A DNA stretch of 64,000 nucleotides from Semisulcospira habei (GCA_036245525.1 BTPG01000007.1:123563117-123627116), one strand, 5' to 3'. Numbered from the stretch's first letter, positions 1-15,100 are shown. Translations and numbers: made by a program. Notes: generated from the letters alone by a model not told the origin.

Positions 1-13
1 ATCTTGTTGCAAT

Positions 14-19
14 TTTATT
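14..19 (-). other. Poly(A) signal AATAAA
   Basis: AATAAA on the - strand, downstream of the candidate terminal exon at 139-189 and after an AT-rich 3' UTR. It marks the likely 3' end of the - strand gene. Confidence 0.4.
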
Positions 20-138
20 ATAGCCCAGCAAATTGTATACTTTTTGAAGAGTTTGCAAATAAATGTAAATATCGTCTGATTAAATAATTTTTTAAAAAAA
101 ATTATTTGTCATAAACAAAAAATGGTAACTTCTATCCA

Positions 139-189
139 TTAATCATCCTTCTCATCCGCAAAAACTGACCAACGCTTGAGAGAGCCGAC
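139..189 (-). CDS. - strand gene terminal exon (candidate)
   Basis: The acceptor tttgttttttttcag is followed by VGSLKRWSVFADEKDD and TAA. A canonical AATAAA lies about 120 nt downstream on the same strand. Assigning it to the same gene depends on phase only. Confidence 0.4.
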   Translation of the reverse strand, partial: VGSLKRWSVFADEKDD

Positions 190-3100
190 CTGAAAAAAAA
201 CAAAGGTTGAACGACTAAAACAACACTTGCGCATGATCCACCAAGGTGACAAGTCTGTGGCCATGGCTTCAGATAAAACATTACAGGCAGATGCATTCAG
301 ATTTTAATAATATTACAGAAGCTTTGTATATTTGCGAGTTGTGAGGAGGCCCTAAGTACTAAAGTGCAAAAGGACGGTATAATGGTCAGTTATTTAATTA
401 TGGTTCAAAACATTCTATGGCTATTGGTGCAGTTTAGCTTCAATGTTCTGTGGGGGGGTGTATTGTTCTGTTCGCCACTAGGACATTGGATCCAGTTTGG
501 CTGGAAAATATAGCATGTCTTGAGGGTGGTGTAGCCGTTGGGCTACATGGCCTGAGCTTCTTTGGTTTGGCAAGCCTTGAACAAGAGGTTTCACACGAAA
601 ATTTACAGTAAACATGGAAGCTATGAGTACGCTGGCTGGTTGCAAATAGCTGCGCAGGCATGGAAGACATTGCGTGGTGCTGGCTAGGCTCGGGCATTGA
701 AACGAGAATTTTATTGAGATGGACGAAGAATTTAATGCAGCGGGGTTCCTGGATGATTTTAAATAATTAACAAAAAACAGAAGTCCAGAAATACCAAAAT
801 AAAATGGCGGAGTAGTCAAGTCTCCACGATGAATGTTATTGAAGCGAACTTAATGGCCAGTAGTTTTTTAGCAGAGGGAAAAAAAAAAAAAAGGGATAAG
901 GGGTACAGGAAAACCACAGTAATAAAACTACCACAATTCTTTTAAACAAATAGAAAATACAGATTTGGTAATTCAATCAATATTTTTGTCTTATGGCTGA
1001 GCAGTGAGAGATGACAAGTCATTTACAGAACCACTTGTGCCTGATGGTATTTTCCATTTAACCCCACATCGAGCACCACCACCTGAGTCATTACTGAGAA
1101 CACAAAAAAGTTTTTTTTATTGATCCTTGTATCTTGGCAAATCTGAGTCCGAAGGGTAAGTTGTGGACTTAAGTCCAAGTATGTTTGTAAGGAACTGAAT
1201 AAGAACTTACAGTAAGTAATTAATAAGTTCTTATAGTATAAGTAATTTAATAAGTTATTATGATAGTAGTACCTTAAAGGTTACACTCTGCACTAGGTTC
1301 TTAAAACCGTTAGTTGTAAACTTGCTAGTTTAGTACGTTATAATGTTGTTACTTGAGAAAATCGTTTTTGTTTTTGTTTCTCAGGAAATCGGATCTGGAC
1401 AGGGGGGGTAGTTGGTGTGTAAAAGTACATTAGTCTATTATAGAGTGCACTGACAGCGATTTTTGGTTTGATTTTGATGAGAAAAACGTCGTGTCTGTGG
1501 AAGTTAACGACCGTATTTAGTTATTATGTGGGTTAATTAAGACATGGGTAATCCGAAGTCTTTGATAGTACTTTCTATTATATCTCTATAAAACCAATAG
1601 TGATGACCCCTCTCCCCACCCCCACCCCCCCCACCCAACCCCCCACCCCCCTCCCCCCCCGCACCCTCCCCCAACACACACACACTTCTCCCCACCAACC
1701 ACCTTACAACACCACTCAAACATCATAATAGTAAAATCTACCAAAGGTATCTTTAGTGAGGTATTTTCACTGTAATCCCAGTTTTGTGTGAGGGAGAGGC
1801 ACCCACTTTTGGGGTAAAACACCCATTTTTTTTACCAATCCAGTGGCTTGTTTCTAGAAAATGTCTATTTTATTTTAAGTTGTAGAGCTTAGTTATAAGG
1901 TGAGATTCTAAACATTGGCATCAACCTCCAGAGCCCTAGAATAAATAGAAATATGGGAACCCATTTTTCACATAAAAATGGTAGGTCACCCAGTCTGAGG
2001 GTTTTGTGTTCATGTGTGTGTATGTATGTGTGTGTGTGCGTGTCTGTGTGGTGTGGTTGTGGTGTGGTGTGGTGTGGTTGTGTGTTTGTGTGTGTGTGGG
2101 TACGTACGTATGTAAAAGTACATTTTTGGCTCACGGTGTGAAGCAAAAGTGAGTCTATGGTTTTAGGCAGTGGTCGTCCGTACCGTCCTTCGGTAAACTT
2201 TAACGTTGGCATTTTCTCGGAGACATTTTCAAGCCATATTCTTCAAACTTGGCCCAAAGATACCTTGTGGCGAGGCCTTTCTAAATATACCAATTTGAGT
2301 GACCTCTCACAAAGGTCAAGATCACAGGGGGCTCCGGAAATAGGATCCAAAATAGCTATATTTTGACATTTATTTTCTTCATTCGGCCCCTGGAAACAAG
2401 GGTCTATCATCGCCATTGCCCCTCCCCCCCCCCTCCGCCCTCTGCACTCTCACCGCTGTTTGATTTTTCAACCCCAGAAAGCAAGGGTCTGTCGCTCCCC
2501 CCCTCTTTCCATTCCCCCCCCACTCCCCCCACAGCCCCTGCCCCAGATTTGAATTTTGCGGCCCCCCCTGGAAGCAAGGTCTGTCGGACTACCCCCCCCC
2601 CCCTCTCCCTGTTGTTATATTATTTTGACCTCTGGAAGTAAGGTTCTAGTCTGCCCCCCCCCCTCCCACCCCCTCCGTTGTTATATTATTTGGCCTCTCT
2701 GGAAGTAAGGTCTGATCGCTCCCCCCCTGCCCCCCCGCCCCCCCCCCCCCACCCTTATCGGGGTTGTTTGAATTTTGCCGGTCCCTGGAAGCAAAGGATG
2801 GTCAAATAACCCCCCCCCCCCCTCTCCCTTTGTTTGATTCCTTCTGCCCTGGAAGCAAGGTGTTGACGCCCCCCACATTATTCGTTTGATTACAATGTCT
2901 GTGACAACACCACCCACCCAACCCCACACCATTTGATTTTGCGGCCAATGGAATCAAGGTCTGACGACCACTCAGTACACCCACACCCCTGTTGTCTGAA
3001 TCTATCAGCCCCTGGAAGCAAGAGCCTGATGCCTACCCCCCGTTTTCCTAAACCCTGGAAGCAATTCATGTTCCCAAACAGAAGTTTGAGCCCCCCCCCC

Positions 3101-6100
3101 CGCCCCCTCCCACTGGAGTAGGTGTGATCCGACCCTGTGATGTGTTCTTAGAACATTTCGCGCAGTATTTCTGATTGTGTCTTAACCCATTTCGCCCGGG
3201 GTCCCTGAAGCAGGAGATGGATCTGACCATGATAATTCAAGGGTACTGTCAGATTAGCTTGGTGCCTTCAGTGTTATTTTGCTATGATCCAGCTACACTG
3301 GCTGCATCTGAGGTGGCATTCTGCTGTAATTGTCATTAAGGATGTCTCTGGTGTCTATTCTGAGCCAAAACACAACCACTTTTACACTGCGTTAAAGCTC
3401 ATTTGAGTGCATTGTAATGGGACCGGCAGTCGTGGCTACCAGTACAGGCTTTTACAGGAGTGTTTGACAGGTTTGGCACACACATGCCTGCTGCATTTGC
3501 AACATGAGTTGAGGTCTTCTGAGACTCTGACACGTGTGTGTGTTTTATATAAAAATGAACTGTACATAACCATTTTTTCCCTGCTACCTCCTAAATAAGC
3601 ACTCCAGACACTTGTTTGGGTATGCAGTGTGTGTCCCGCGTAGCATAGTTTTGGCTGTTTTGTGTAGTCTTTTGTCTGTGGGTTAGTTCAGTAGACTTAA
3701 TGTTTAAATTGCCACAGCTGTTTCATGACCCCTGTTGACTGTGGAAAAGATTGCCAAGCAGCATATAGGGCATGGCAGCTGGTTACAGGCCTCTCTCTTC
3801 CTGCTTGTTGACAACAGGGTCAACGAGGATGCCTGAGCATTGTCTTTTTGGCTGCCCTGAGATACACAAGGAAATGGCCTTGGGTCTGAAAGCTCATTTT
3901 TCATCAATGTCAGTGTCATGGTAACCTTTTTCAGTTGTCCAGCCCCACCAGAAGTCAGTTTGATTCTATTGCATGTGTGTGTGTAAACTTGGAAAAAACA
4001 GAAAAAAGTAGGGGGGTGGGTAGGGGGGGGGGGGGGGGGTAGTGGAGATAGGAAAAAATATGGAAAAAAAAAAAAACCTTTCATGTGTCTGTGTCTCAAA
4101 TCCAACATTTCTAAAGATCAGATATATTACTTGATGTACATGCCAATTTTGGAGGGCATTCTGACCATATATAGTCTGTTTTTCATGGCATCAACAGCAT
4201 TTGTGAACGCCACAAGAACGCGCTTCACATAATGGGCCATAACATAAAGATGCAGCAACATTCAATGGTGTCGCTTTGGGTTTGACTTAGCTAGTGTCTA
4301 AGGGTTGCACTGATGGCAGATTGAATGGTGTTCAGGTGGGGAGAGTCTGTCTTTCAGGTCAGGCAGTAAGAGGACCGGGTGTTTTTAAAAATAATTTTTG
4401 TCTTGTTTGAAAATTTGTGTAGTAGGGCTGAATGTTGGAATTTGCTGGAAATTTCTGGTTAGCTGAGAGGAGACATGTTCGGTGCTTTGATTCATACCAT
4501 CCTGAGCTTATACAGTGGACAATTGTGGGCCTATGTTGAGTTGCCGTTGACGTAGTGATTTGAGGGGCACGCTGATTTCAGCGGGTGATTGGGTGTGTGG
4601 GGTTGGTAAGGAATCAGGTTCAGAGCCAAGAAATGAGACTGTCAATGTGCTGTTCTTTTGGTTATTTTGTGCATGGCAAATGTGCAGCTGGTGGGCGCTG
4701 CTCTTTAGGGGTTTGAAATATTAGGGGATGCCTGGGACTGACTATGGCTAAGAGACTGGGCAGTACAAAAAACGGCACTGTGTTCCGTGGCCTGCACTTG
4801 ATCGTGACTCTAATGTATGAGGTAGGTTTTGGTCAATAAGAGTGCATCATGGGACAGGGAAATCCCCTCTTACATAGATTCCAGCGCCAACTTTGAGTGC
4901 TTTTTGAGCGAAGAAAATTGCGAGTTTTTTCTGACTTTTTTGGAGCTGCGGTGCTTTTTCGTGATGGCTGGAAACTTCGATAGGGCAAAAGTGAGCGGCA
5001 CAAGAGACTATTCTACGGAGGAAGTTTTGCGTCGTTTTGAACCTCCTACCGATCACAAACTGATGTTGATTCGAACGAGGAGCCTCCAAAGTTGACCATG
5101 AGTTTTTTTGTGTGTGTGGAAATTTGCAAGATAGCTCTGATAACGATCCTAGTGCGAGCACTCTCGCAAGCAGATTTCATGTAGAAGAGTGTTGTGTATT
5201 CTTCATGGACGACTATGCTTGTGAGTTAGTGTGTATCGCCCGGCAGTGGATTATCTGTAGAGCTCTGAACAACCGACTATGCTTCAGTTGTGAGTTGAAC
5301 ATTTTCTTAATATATTTCTTGACATGTTATCATGTGTTTGTTACTGTGTTGGTGACTGCCTTGTGTGTAAACTGTCTGTTGTGTGTGTGTTGAGAACACA
5401 GATTTTGTCTATTCTTCTCTTGCATCAGGCCAGATATAAAACTTTGATTGAGTGAGTCATATGAAGAAAAAAAGAGTGTGTCAGTGTACAAATTTTGTTT
5501 TCTCATCTCCATGTTGTTTTTTTAAATGAAGTAATGAACTGGGAAAATGCAACATTTTAACACCTGTGGCGGCGGCGAAAGGGTTAAATTTCAGTCTTAT
5601 GTGCGTTTGGATTATAATATCTGCAAAGGAATACAACTCCGCCATAGCCAGATCCCCAAGCCTGGTTGGGAAAGGAGGAGGAGGGTTTTTTTTTCTCAAA
5701 ATACTGCTCACAAGTCTTCAAACCCAAACTTGCTACAGTACAGAGATACCTGATGGTAAAAATCTATCTATGCATACTGATTTGGAATTGGGATAACCCT
5801 TCGGATAGGGTCATAGGCTTGCAAATGTGTGTAAAATGCCGATTTTTGATAACATTGTAGGTATCAACATTTTCACAAAAAATGTTCAATTAAATTTGGC
5901 ACAAAGGTTGCTGATGATAAGAGTAAGACCATCATGTGCATACTAATTTACTTAACTCATGTTGCAAATGTCAAGGGTGGGGGTGTACATATGTGTGAAA
6001 AAAAACTTACATTTTGAGGAAAACATAGACTTTGCTGGTGCGAAAGCCAGTCCTTTACTTATGGTCACAAAGGTCACACAAAAGTATATATCGGTTGTCC

Positions 6101-9100
6101 ACGTGAGCCATAATGGCTTGGCCTTTCTTGTGGAAAGAATTGTAGTTGCATGTATCATCAACAGTTTTGCAAAATTTTCAATCAAATTTGGCACAAAGGT
6201 AGCTGATGATAAGACCTTCCTAAGTAATAATGTATATTATACTAGTTCAGTCAACTCTATGATATCATAAAGGTCAAGGGTCACGGGTGTTTGACAGCTG
6301 TGTCAAAGCATGTGACTGTGTGTGTGTGTGTGTGTATGTGTGTGTGTGTGTGCGTGTCTGTGTGTGTGTGTAGACGAAAGACCTAAAACGGTGTGACTGT
6401 CTTTACCATCCTTATGGAAACTGGGTATGTGTATAATTCTGGGTTTCCAAGTCAGACACCCATTTTTTCTGAGGGTTGTTTCTGCATTGTCTTGCGGTAA
6501 AGATTCATAAAAAGTAAAAAAAATCCGTTTTTTCTCATTTTGGCGTTAACACATGCACTTTTGTGGTTTAACAGACACGCCGGTAGTGTGTGTTTGAAAA
6601 CTTGTCCCTCCCAGCAATGTGTGTGTGTGTGTGTTGTGACACAGAACCCTGAAAATGAGCGTGTATGTATTACATCACCCTTCTCAGCTAGCTATAAATA
6701 ACTTCATAGCTGATATGGGTCAGGGGGGATATTTTGTTGTTTTAGGGAGTAAATTGTTTATGTTTCTACAGAATTAGGTTTGTTATTTGAGGGTTGTGGT
6801 TGTTTTGTTAAAAAAAAAGTGTTGAGTTGTAATGTACTTCCGGGGTGATGTGGAGAGAAAGGTCATGTCTAGTGGCAGATTTGAGATTCATGTATACGTT
6901 CACCAGGGACTTAGCCTATACGTTTTTCTACGTTTGTTTCCATGTCAGATGAAGAATATTTGATCTGAAACGTCGTTCTTTGTTTCTATTTTAAAGGGTT
7001 TTTTCGCCACTATCTTCTGTTTTAGTTTGACTTAGCCTATAATTATATTCGTGCGCCGGTTGCTAAGAAGTGAAGTGATTGTATGAGTGCGCATTGTAAG
7101 AGAGGACGTTTAGACTTTGGGTGAGGCTGCTGTTGTCTTTTGTCCTGCCCGACCTTTTGGTTGAACCTGTTGCTTTATTTTGTAGGTTTGTCGATGTTAT
7201 CAATGCCGCATCTCCTTTTGGATTGTATGCACAAATTGATTGAATGGAAATGACGTCACAGAGTCAGCGTCGTTTCATGCGTCGTCTGCACCAGTCAGTC
7301 GTTTAGTGCAGTTTAAAAGAGTGCAGGCTTGGATGGGCCATTTTCTGATGTAATAGTAAAGTATTATTTGTGTGAATGCTGTCCGTTTGAAGGAAGGTTG
7401 ATTGATTGTACATAGCTTAACGTCCCGACAGCAACAAGACTTTCTCAGGACGTGCCTGCACTGCTAGTGACAAAAACTCAACAGAATATTGAATGTATGT
7501 CGCCAGCCGGTCCAATACGTTAAATAAAACCTACGACATGGGGCCTAAATAAAGCTAAGACCATTTAGCAACACACATCGAATATCAAGAGCCACAGGCA
7601 GCGCAGACAGTAGGGAGAGTTTAAAAAAGGAAAATGCAGGTGAATGGACCAAGGGTAGACAGAAACACATGCCCCCGGAATATAGAGAAAAAACCCACCC
7701 TGTGGGGCTGACCAGGGTGCCCCTGGGAACTAAAAAGTCCCCCAGGGCAAGGACTGGAAAGTCGAGTGTTGAGGGCAGACCGGTTGGGGGTGTTTCAGGG
7801 AAAGGACTGGAAAGTCGAGTGTTGAGCGAAGCCCGAGAGAAGGCGAGGATGGGAAAAATATCCAGCACTATACGTTGGAATAGATGCATATCAGTTACGA
7901 CATGCTTGTAAATTAAAACACTTTTAACCCCACCCGGGTCTGCCCTGGGGGACTTGGGTGGGGTTAACTACTTTTTATTTCCCAGGGGCACCCTGGTCAG
8001 CCCCACAGGGTGGGTTTTTCTCTCTATTCTGGGGCATGTGTCTCTGTCGGCCCTTTGTCCATTCACCTGTATTTGACTTTTTAAAACTCTCCCTACTGTC
8101 TGCACTGCCTGTAGCTCTTGATATTGGATGTGTGTTGCTAAATGGTCTTAGCTTTATGTAGGCCCCATGTGTTAGGTTTATTTAATGTATTTGACCGGCT
8201 GGCGATATACATTCAATGTTCTGTTTAGTTGTTGTTTTTTCACAAGCAGTGCAGGCACGTCCTGAGAAAGCCTTGTTGCTGTCGGGACGTTAAGTAATGT
8301 ACAATAAAACACTTTTAACATTAAGAAAAGTTGAGTTTAAAAGAGGTTTTTAAAACAGTTTTCATAAAAACTTTTGCCCGACACGCTTCTAAAAACAACA
8401 TTTTTCTTAGTTTTAAACCTTGTACCGCGCCATAAACGCCACGATTGCTTTTCAGTCTTAGCTGTCCTATAGTGTGGAATGTGGGACTTTGCCAACTGGA
8501 TCCATCTGGTGCACTCCAAATGAGTATTTGTGAGTGGTTTGACGTGCAACTCAGTGTGCGCCTCTGAAATGACCTACTGATTCCACTGATAATGAAACTC
8601 TTTCATTCATAAGAGTGCATTGAGCAGCTCTATAAACCAAAAGTGATGACCCCCCTCTCCACCCCCCCCACCCTCCCCTCCCCCCCCCCCCCCCACCCCC
8701 CGCCCCGCCCCCCACACACCACACACACTTCTCCCCCCCCCCCCCCAACCCCCTTACAACCCCACTCAAACAATCATAATAGTAAAATCAACCAAAGGTA
8801 TCTTTAGTGAGGTATTTTCACTGTAATCCCAGTTTTGTGTGAGAGGCACCCACTTTTGGGGTAAACACCCATTTTTTTTCCATCCAGTGGCTCTGTTTCT
8901 AGAAAATGTCTATTTTATTTTAAGTTGTAGAGCTTAGTTATAAGGTGAGTTCTAAACATTGGCATCAACTCCAGAGCCCTAGAATAAATAGAAATATGGG
9001 AACCCATTTTCACATAAAATGGTAGGTCACCCAGTCTGAGGGTTTTGTGTTCATGTGTGTGTGTGTGTGTGTGTCTGGCTGTGTGTGTGGGTGTGTGTGT

Positions 9101-12100
9101 GTGTGTGTGATCTGTTGTACTTAAAAGGTTGGTTTCCAACCCATATAACCGAAAGTCTTAATTTCTCCAATGTTAGAGCTTTTGCCTAATAATGTGTAAA
9201 AGAAGATGGATCGACCAATTATTTCTGTTCAAATTTCTGAGTTTGCTTCTTGAGTTTTGCATCACTGCATATTGCGCTTGTCTTCCGTGTGCCGTCATGC
9301 TTTAGCCACGGAATACACGCAGCCATGAACTCTGAAACTGCATGCAGCGCGGTGCCACCGACAGCCCATGGGTATCATTTCTGGTACTGTCGCTTGTCAA
9401 TGGAGACGGCGGTGTCGAAGTGAACTTTCTTCTAAGAGATTATCAAGATCAGACGGTGCCGGATTGAAGAATCCGAAGCATTCCAGCTTCCTTTGCTTTT
9501 GCTCCGCCATTTACAACTTCGTTCAAGATAGAAAGTGCGCGATGCCGCATCCCATAATAGTATGAATGTGACGTCACTGCAAGTAACGCGTTCAACATGT
9601 AGCGCGCACTTTGTAGTAACATGCTGACACCACACCGGGCGTAAACTTGCCCGTCCAGTGTGACACTCGCACGGACCCCGGAGTTAGGGCAATTTTGAAC
9701 GCAGCCGCGACCAAGCGAGCGGCTAAACGAACCAACTCAAAGAACGACTGTCAGCGCGGACCTCCGTTAGGGTACGCACGGTGGCGCAAGGATGAAGTGT
9801 CTCGGACGCAGATGCACTGAATTTTAGTGCCGTCCAACTACTACCCCTTTTAGTTACATTTTCAGTATGTGATTTCGAGTTTTAGTGCGCCAGAGACGCA
9901 CTAAAACGGAAGCCCTGCGAGTAAGCCTTATACTTATATTGCGGGGCAGTGCATACAATGTTACACTCGCTGGCGCCACGTTCAGTGACGAGAAAGTAAA
10001 AGCTGGACACGGACCTGAACTCGTCCTATTTTTAAACTCGGATCGAGACTTGGAGAAAATGTATTTTGCAAATTTTTCTCGGAACTCTATTTCATTTTCT
10101 CGGAAGTGACGCTACCTTTCCTCGGAAAATCGCGGATCCGAGGAGAGTTCTCCACCCTGATTTTGTCCTCACACCACTACTACTAGACTTACGACAGCCT
10201 GGCTAACAGCGGTGTGACACTTCAGGACCAGCTGCTGTTAAAAATGGTGCACCCAATGGTCGCACAGTTCCATTTATTATCACACTCTTTGTCTATATTA
10301 TATCCTTTGCTCTGCTAGAACTCTTTTCAACGATGTCTACACGCGATATGTTTGTGATGTGATCGATATTGGCGGTAGCTGTGAGGTGCGCGTGCATCTG
10401 TAACTTCTGGCCGCATTCTGCTAACTTCCGTCGTCTGCTCTCAGACTCAGGCTTCACAATGATTGGTTCAAAGCCTAACATGCGCCGGAAGCTGTGATCA
10501 GTAACACGTAGTTGGGTGACCGTGACCTTGACTCGCCCGGCAGTCTACACGGTAGCCACAGGCGCTCAACGAACCTTAAAACTTTTATTGTTTTTACTAT
10601 TGTTGATATTTGCTTTTCCGTAGTATTTTTAATACTTCCATAAGACATTGACTCCCGTAGAAAACTACGGAAATTCCGTAGTGGTTGGCAACTCTGTATT
10701 CTTCTTCAGAATAGCTATGCTACACAAGACTTAGGAATGGCGGGAATCGCTGTGTATCCATCTTTTTTTCTGTGTGCCAGTGTGTGTGGATCAGATGGTG
10801 GGTTAGAGTAGAAGGAGATGGATTCCTGTCACTACACGAGCCCACAGAGCGTACTAATGGCGGGAAGCGCTGTGTGTCCGTCTTTATTTGTGTGCGCCGA
10901 TGTGTGTTGATCTGAGGTTGGCTTAGAGAGGAGGGAAATGGATCAGCATTATAAACCTAAAAATATGAACAACTCTGATTCTGAATGTTCCTAAAAGAAA
11001 CACATCTGAGCTCCAAACAATACAGTAGACTCTTGGATGAAATCCTCATCTTGTTAACCTATTTCCTGACCTCTTTAATCTTTTGACCTTTCGGAGGGGA
11101 TATATTGATCATCCAAATGAGTATGCATAGATAGGTCTTACCATCAGGTATCTCTGTAGCAAGTTTGGGTTTGAAGTTGTGAATAGTAACATCATTTGTC
11201 AAAATATGGTGATTTTAGACCTATTTCTTGAGCTCTTGTGACCCTTGACCTTTCTGAGGGACCAACCAAATTAGTATGCATAGAAAGGTCTTACCATCAG
11301 GTATCTTTGTACCACGTTTGGGTTAGAAGTTGTGAACAGTATTTGAGAAAAAACCTCTTTTGTCAAAATATGGCTAATTTGGACATATTTCCTGAGCTCT
11401 TGTGACCCATGACTTTTCCAAGGGATCAACCAAGTTAGTGTGCGTATAAAGTCTTACCATCAGGTGTCTTAGCACCAAGTTTGAAGTTGTAAATAGTACT
11501 TGAGAAAAAATAAATTATGTCCAAAAATAGCTATTTTTGATACATTTCCTGATCCCCTGTGACCTTGACCTTTGTGAGAGGTCACTGAAATTGGTATGTT
11601 TAGAAAAGTCTTGCCACAAAGTATCCTTGGGCCAAGTTTGAAGACTGTAGCCTGAATAGTCTCCGAGAAAATGCCAACGTTGAAGTTTACCACGGACCAC
11701 CACTGGCCCAGAACATACTTTTGCTTCGCACATGAGCCAAAAATCAGTTAAATAAATCAAAGAAAGTGAAAACTTCAATGCAAAAAAATCTAAACAAAAT
11801 AATAAACACATAGGAAATAAACTTTCAACTTCAAGTGCACAAGAATGTGCTACAGCAGTTCAGCCAAACCAATCAGTCACAGCAATCAGACTGGGGCAGT
11901 AAGGACTCATCATGATTACTGCATGCAAACTGTCAGCGTCAGAAGACCTTATTGTGTCAACATACTATCAACTGCAAGTACTTCTGCATACCTTTCTTCA
12001 GATTTGCTGGATATGATGTGTTCAATTTGCTCCTGAAGGGCACTGAAACAGATCAATGGGGAAAAAAGCCATACACATTCAGGGTTCATTTTTGGAGCTC

Positions 12101-15100
12101 GCCCTGCGCCACTGGTGCATCATTTCCCAATTTGACCCTAACATTTTGAGCTGAGCAATCAATGACCCATAGGTTTCTGTAGGCAACAGGCCCTTGTTTT
12201 CATTTGTTCCTAAAGGCATCTTCCTTCAACACCCCCCCCCCCCCCCCCCCCCCACCCCACCCCCAAAGCTCCAGCTTCGATATTTCTGTGGCTAATACAG
12301 GGTTCGTAGCCAAAAGGCATCACAAAATTTTCACAAACTTTCAAGACCATTTTTACATTTTTCCTGGCCATAAGATGTGTGACCGAAATATACTTATATA
12401 GACTAGGCCTATATGCCCACTGTTCAACAAACGCTTACCTTTGTTATGACTCATGATGGCACCTTCACCCATGCTTGCCACATCAATAGATTGTTGACAA
12501 GCGGCACAAAACAAAAACCGACCAGTTGTTTGATGCTACTTTTCGGAGCCAGCTTTTATACATATATTTGGCTGAATCTTTCCTCAGCCACCGTTTATAC
12601 TTAGAAGCTTCAAGCCACAAATCGTTAAAAACACAAGCGCCAGGCATGGTCAATGAGTGAGCGATGTGACCGGAAATAATATTAAAGGGAAATAATCATT
12701 CGCAAGTACATCCGGTCGAAATCGAAAGTACGTTTTTGTGTAGCTTTCTGGTAGCCGGATTTTATTTGTTTTGTTCGTGTGTGTGTATTTTGTTTGTTTT
12801 GTACATTATTTTTTAAATTCGACAAAATCGAAAAAGCAAAACGTGTACATGATGAAGCCAAGTAAGCAGAATTGTAAAATTCACAAACTTTCACAAACCC
12901 TCCCAAAAAAATGTCATTTTTCAAAGACTTTCCAGGGCCTGGAAAAAGGATTTTATTTTCCCCAAACTTTCACAAACTTTCCCAATCGCTACGAACCCTG
13001 CTAACATTAGTAATAAGGTACCTGCATATCATCCCCCCATTTCCCGCCGTTTGATATTTCAGCAGTTGGTGACAAGGTGTTCACATACTGGCATCTTTTT
13101 CCCACCCCCCCTCCACCACTTTGCTGTTGGTTGCAAGGTGCCCACTCACACGTTTGGCCCATCCTATTTAAGAAGATACCTATTGGATTTGTACTCTGCA
13201 GGCCAATGACCCTTGTGCGTAAATTTTCAGGATGAACCCTCTTCATTGGACTTGAAATGAAAAGAAACAACAATAATAAAATGACGAAATTCACTTATAA
13301 ATCTTCATGAACACAAAATTTACTGAAGCAGTTCAGCCAAACCAATCAGTCACAGCTATCAGACTGGGGCGGTAAGGTCTCATCATGGTTACTGCTGCCG
13401 GTATATAATTATCATCTCCTTCCTTTTCATTATTTCAACATCACTAACAGCTCATGGATAATGACCAACAAACTGTTGAGTACAGCACCTCAAATGACAC
13501 CAAGCTAATCAGCCACTACCAATGATGTTGACCCATTTAGCCCCAACACACAACAGCAGGAAATATATATCTACAATTCCAGGGTAGTGCTAGATTAGCT
13601 TGGCACAAAACCTGCTAATACACAAGGTCATAGTGCCAAGCTAATCTGGCACTACCAATGAATTATCATGGTGGATCCATCTCCTGCAACTTGTAAATAG
13701 TTGTTAGGTGCCACCTCTAAAATCTGGGAAACGCAGCCTGGGGGTTGATTCATCTTCAATAATTAAAATGTAATTCTCAGCAAATAACAGGTAATTTGAC
13801 ATGTAGTCAAGAGGCACATATTCACACGAGCACTTGCAGCAACAGGGACTCATGAGAATCCATGCTTCTCACTGAACAAGACTGGCACCAAAAGCTCCAC
13901 AGATGGACTGGATATTCCATGCATTCTGTGATCAAGCAGCATCATCTACAATAGAAACAAAATCACAAGAGCCCATGCAGGCGCTCATGAGAATCTGCAC
14001 CTACCGCCGCACGAAATTGGCACCAACTGTGTGTTCGATCAAATGTGTGCTTGACCCATCTAACCCTAAGGCCACATTTCAAAATTTTGGAGTTGTCACT
14101 AGAAGACTATTTATCATATTGCAGGAGATGGATTGACCATAATTCAAGGGTTGTACTATATTAGCATAAGCTAATCTGGCACTACCCTTGAATTATCATG
14201 GTCAATCCATCTCCTGCTATAGGGCATCGGGGCTAAATGGGTTAAACACCCCTTCACATACAGCCACCAGCACTGTTTACAGCACCTGTGGCTGCATTCA
14301 TAAGGCTGTTAACCCATATCCATCGCTATACGCCCGCGTGCATACACACCCATTTCCATCGGAATACTCCGCCGCGCGTAGGCCCCCCTTTCCGACGGTA
14401 TACTCGCCGACGCGTAGTTTAGGTGGTTCCCCTGTGTCCCTCTGTGTACACGCAAACGCCTACTTCCCATGACATCACAGGTTAGTGCTCTAAATGTCAT
14501 CGAAATATGTGCACTTTTCCCAGGTCCGACCGAGAATTTGCCGGAAGTTGTAAGCCTTTTTTACGCTAATTTTCGCCGTGTGTTAGAGTGAATACATCGA
14601 GCATGATGGCCGAGCCAGGTGAGAGAGAGGACGTGAGTGATACAAGCGGCGATTTTGAATTAAATCCCGACGACAACATATTAGGGGAAGATGAAGCGTT
14701 GGTGGAGATTCGAGATGTACAAGTTTACGATGAGTTGAGTGATTTAGTTCGTCAAATTTTCGGCGACAGTGAGGAAGACAATGATGATTTTCCTGGGTTT
14801 CAAGATGGCTGGCAACGTGACAATTTTATTCCTTGCGTCAATAGAAAATGTGTAGTTTTCAAACCACTTGATGGATTTCATTCATTCTTTTTTTATTAGG
14901 CAGAAAATAGAAGTGTGTATATTTTACAGGCATATATGCTGCAGTGATTTTGGATCCTTCTATTAAAATAATGTATTTGAACACAAGGTATGTGAACATT
15001 TTTGCAATAAACTCACTTTTACACTAAAATATTTTTTTCTGTTTTCTTTTTCTCAGTTTATTTTTACATGGATAGCTAGTATATTCAATGCTGAATCTGC

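Noticed and set aside
720..767. Short + strand frame MDEEFNAAGFLDDFK
   Set aside because: Only 15 residues, with no splice donor in phase and no supporting context.
1537..2212. Gly-, Cys/Val- and Thr/His-rich frames
   Set aside because: Products of C-rich and GT microsatellite sequence.
10293..10545. - strand frame starting MLGFEPIIVKPESESRRRKL as an exon of the - strand gene
   Set aside because: Coding-like composition, but there is no polypyrimidine tract at its edge and it ends in a stop, which conflicts with the candidate terminal exon.
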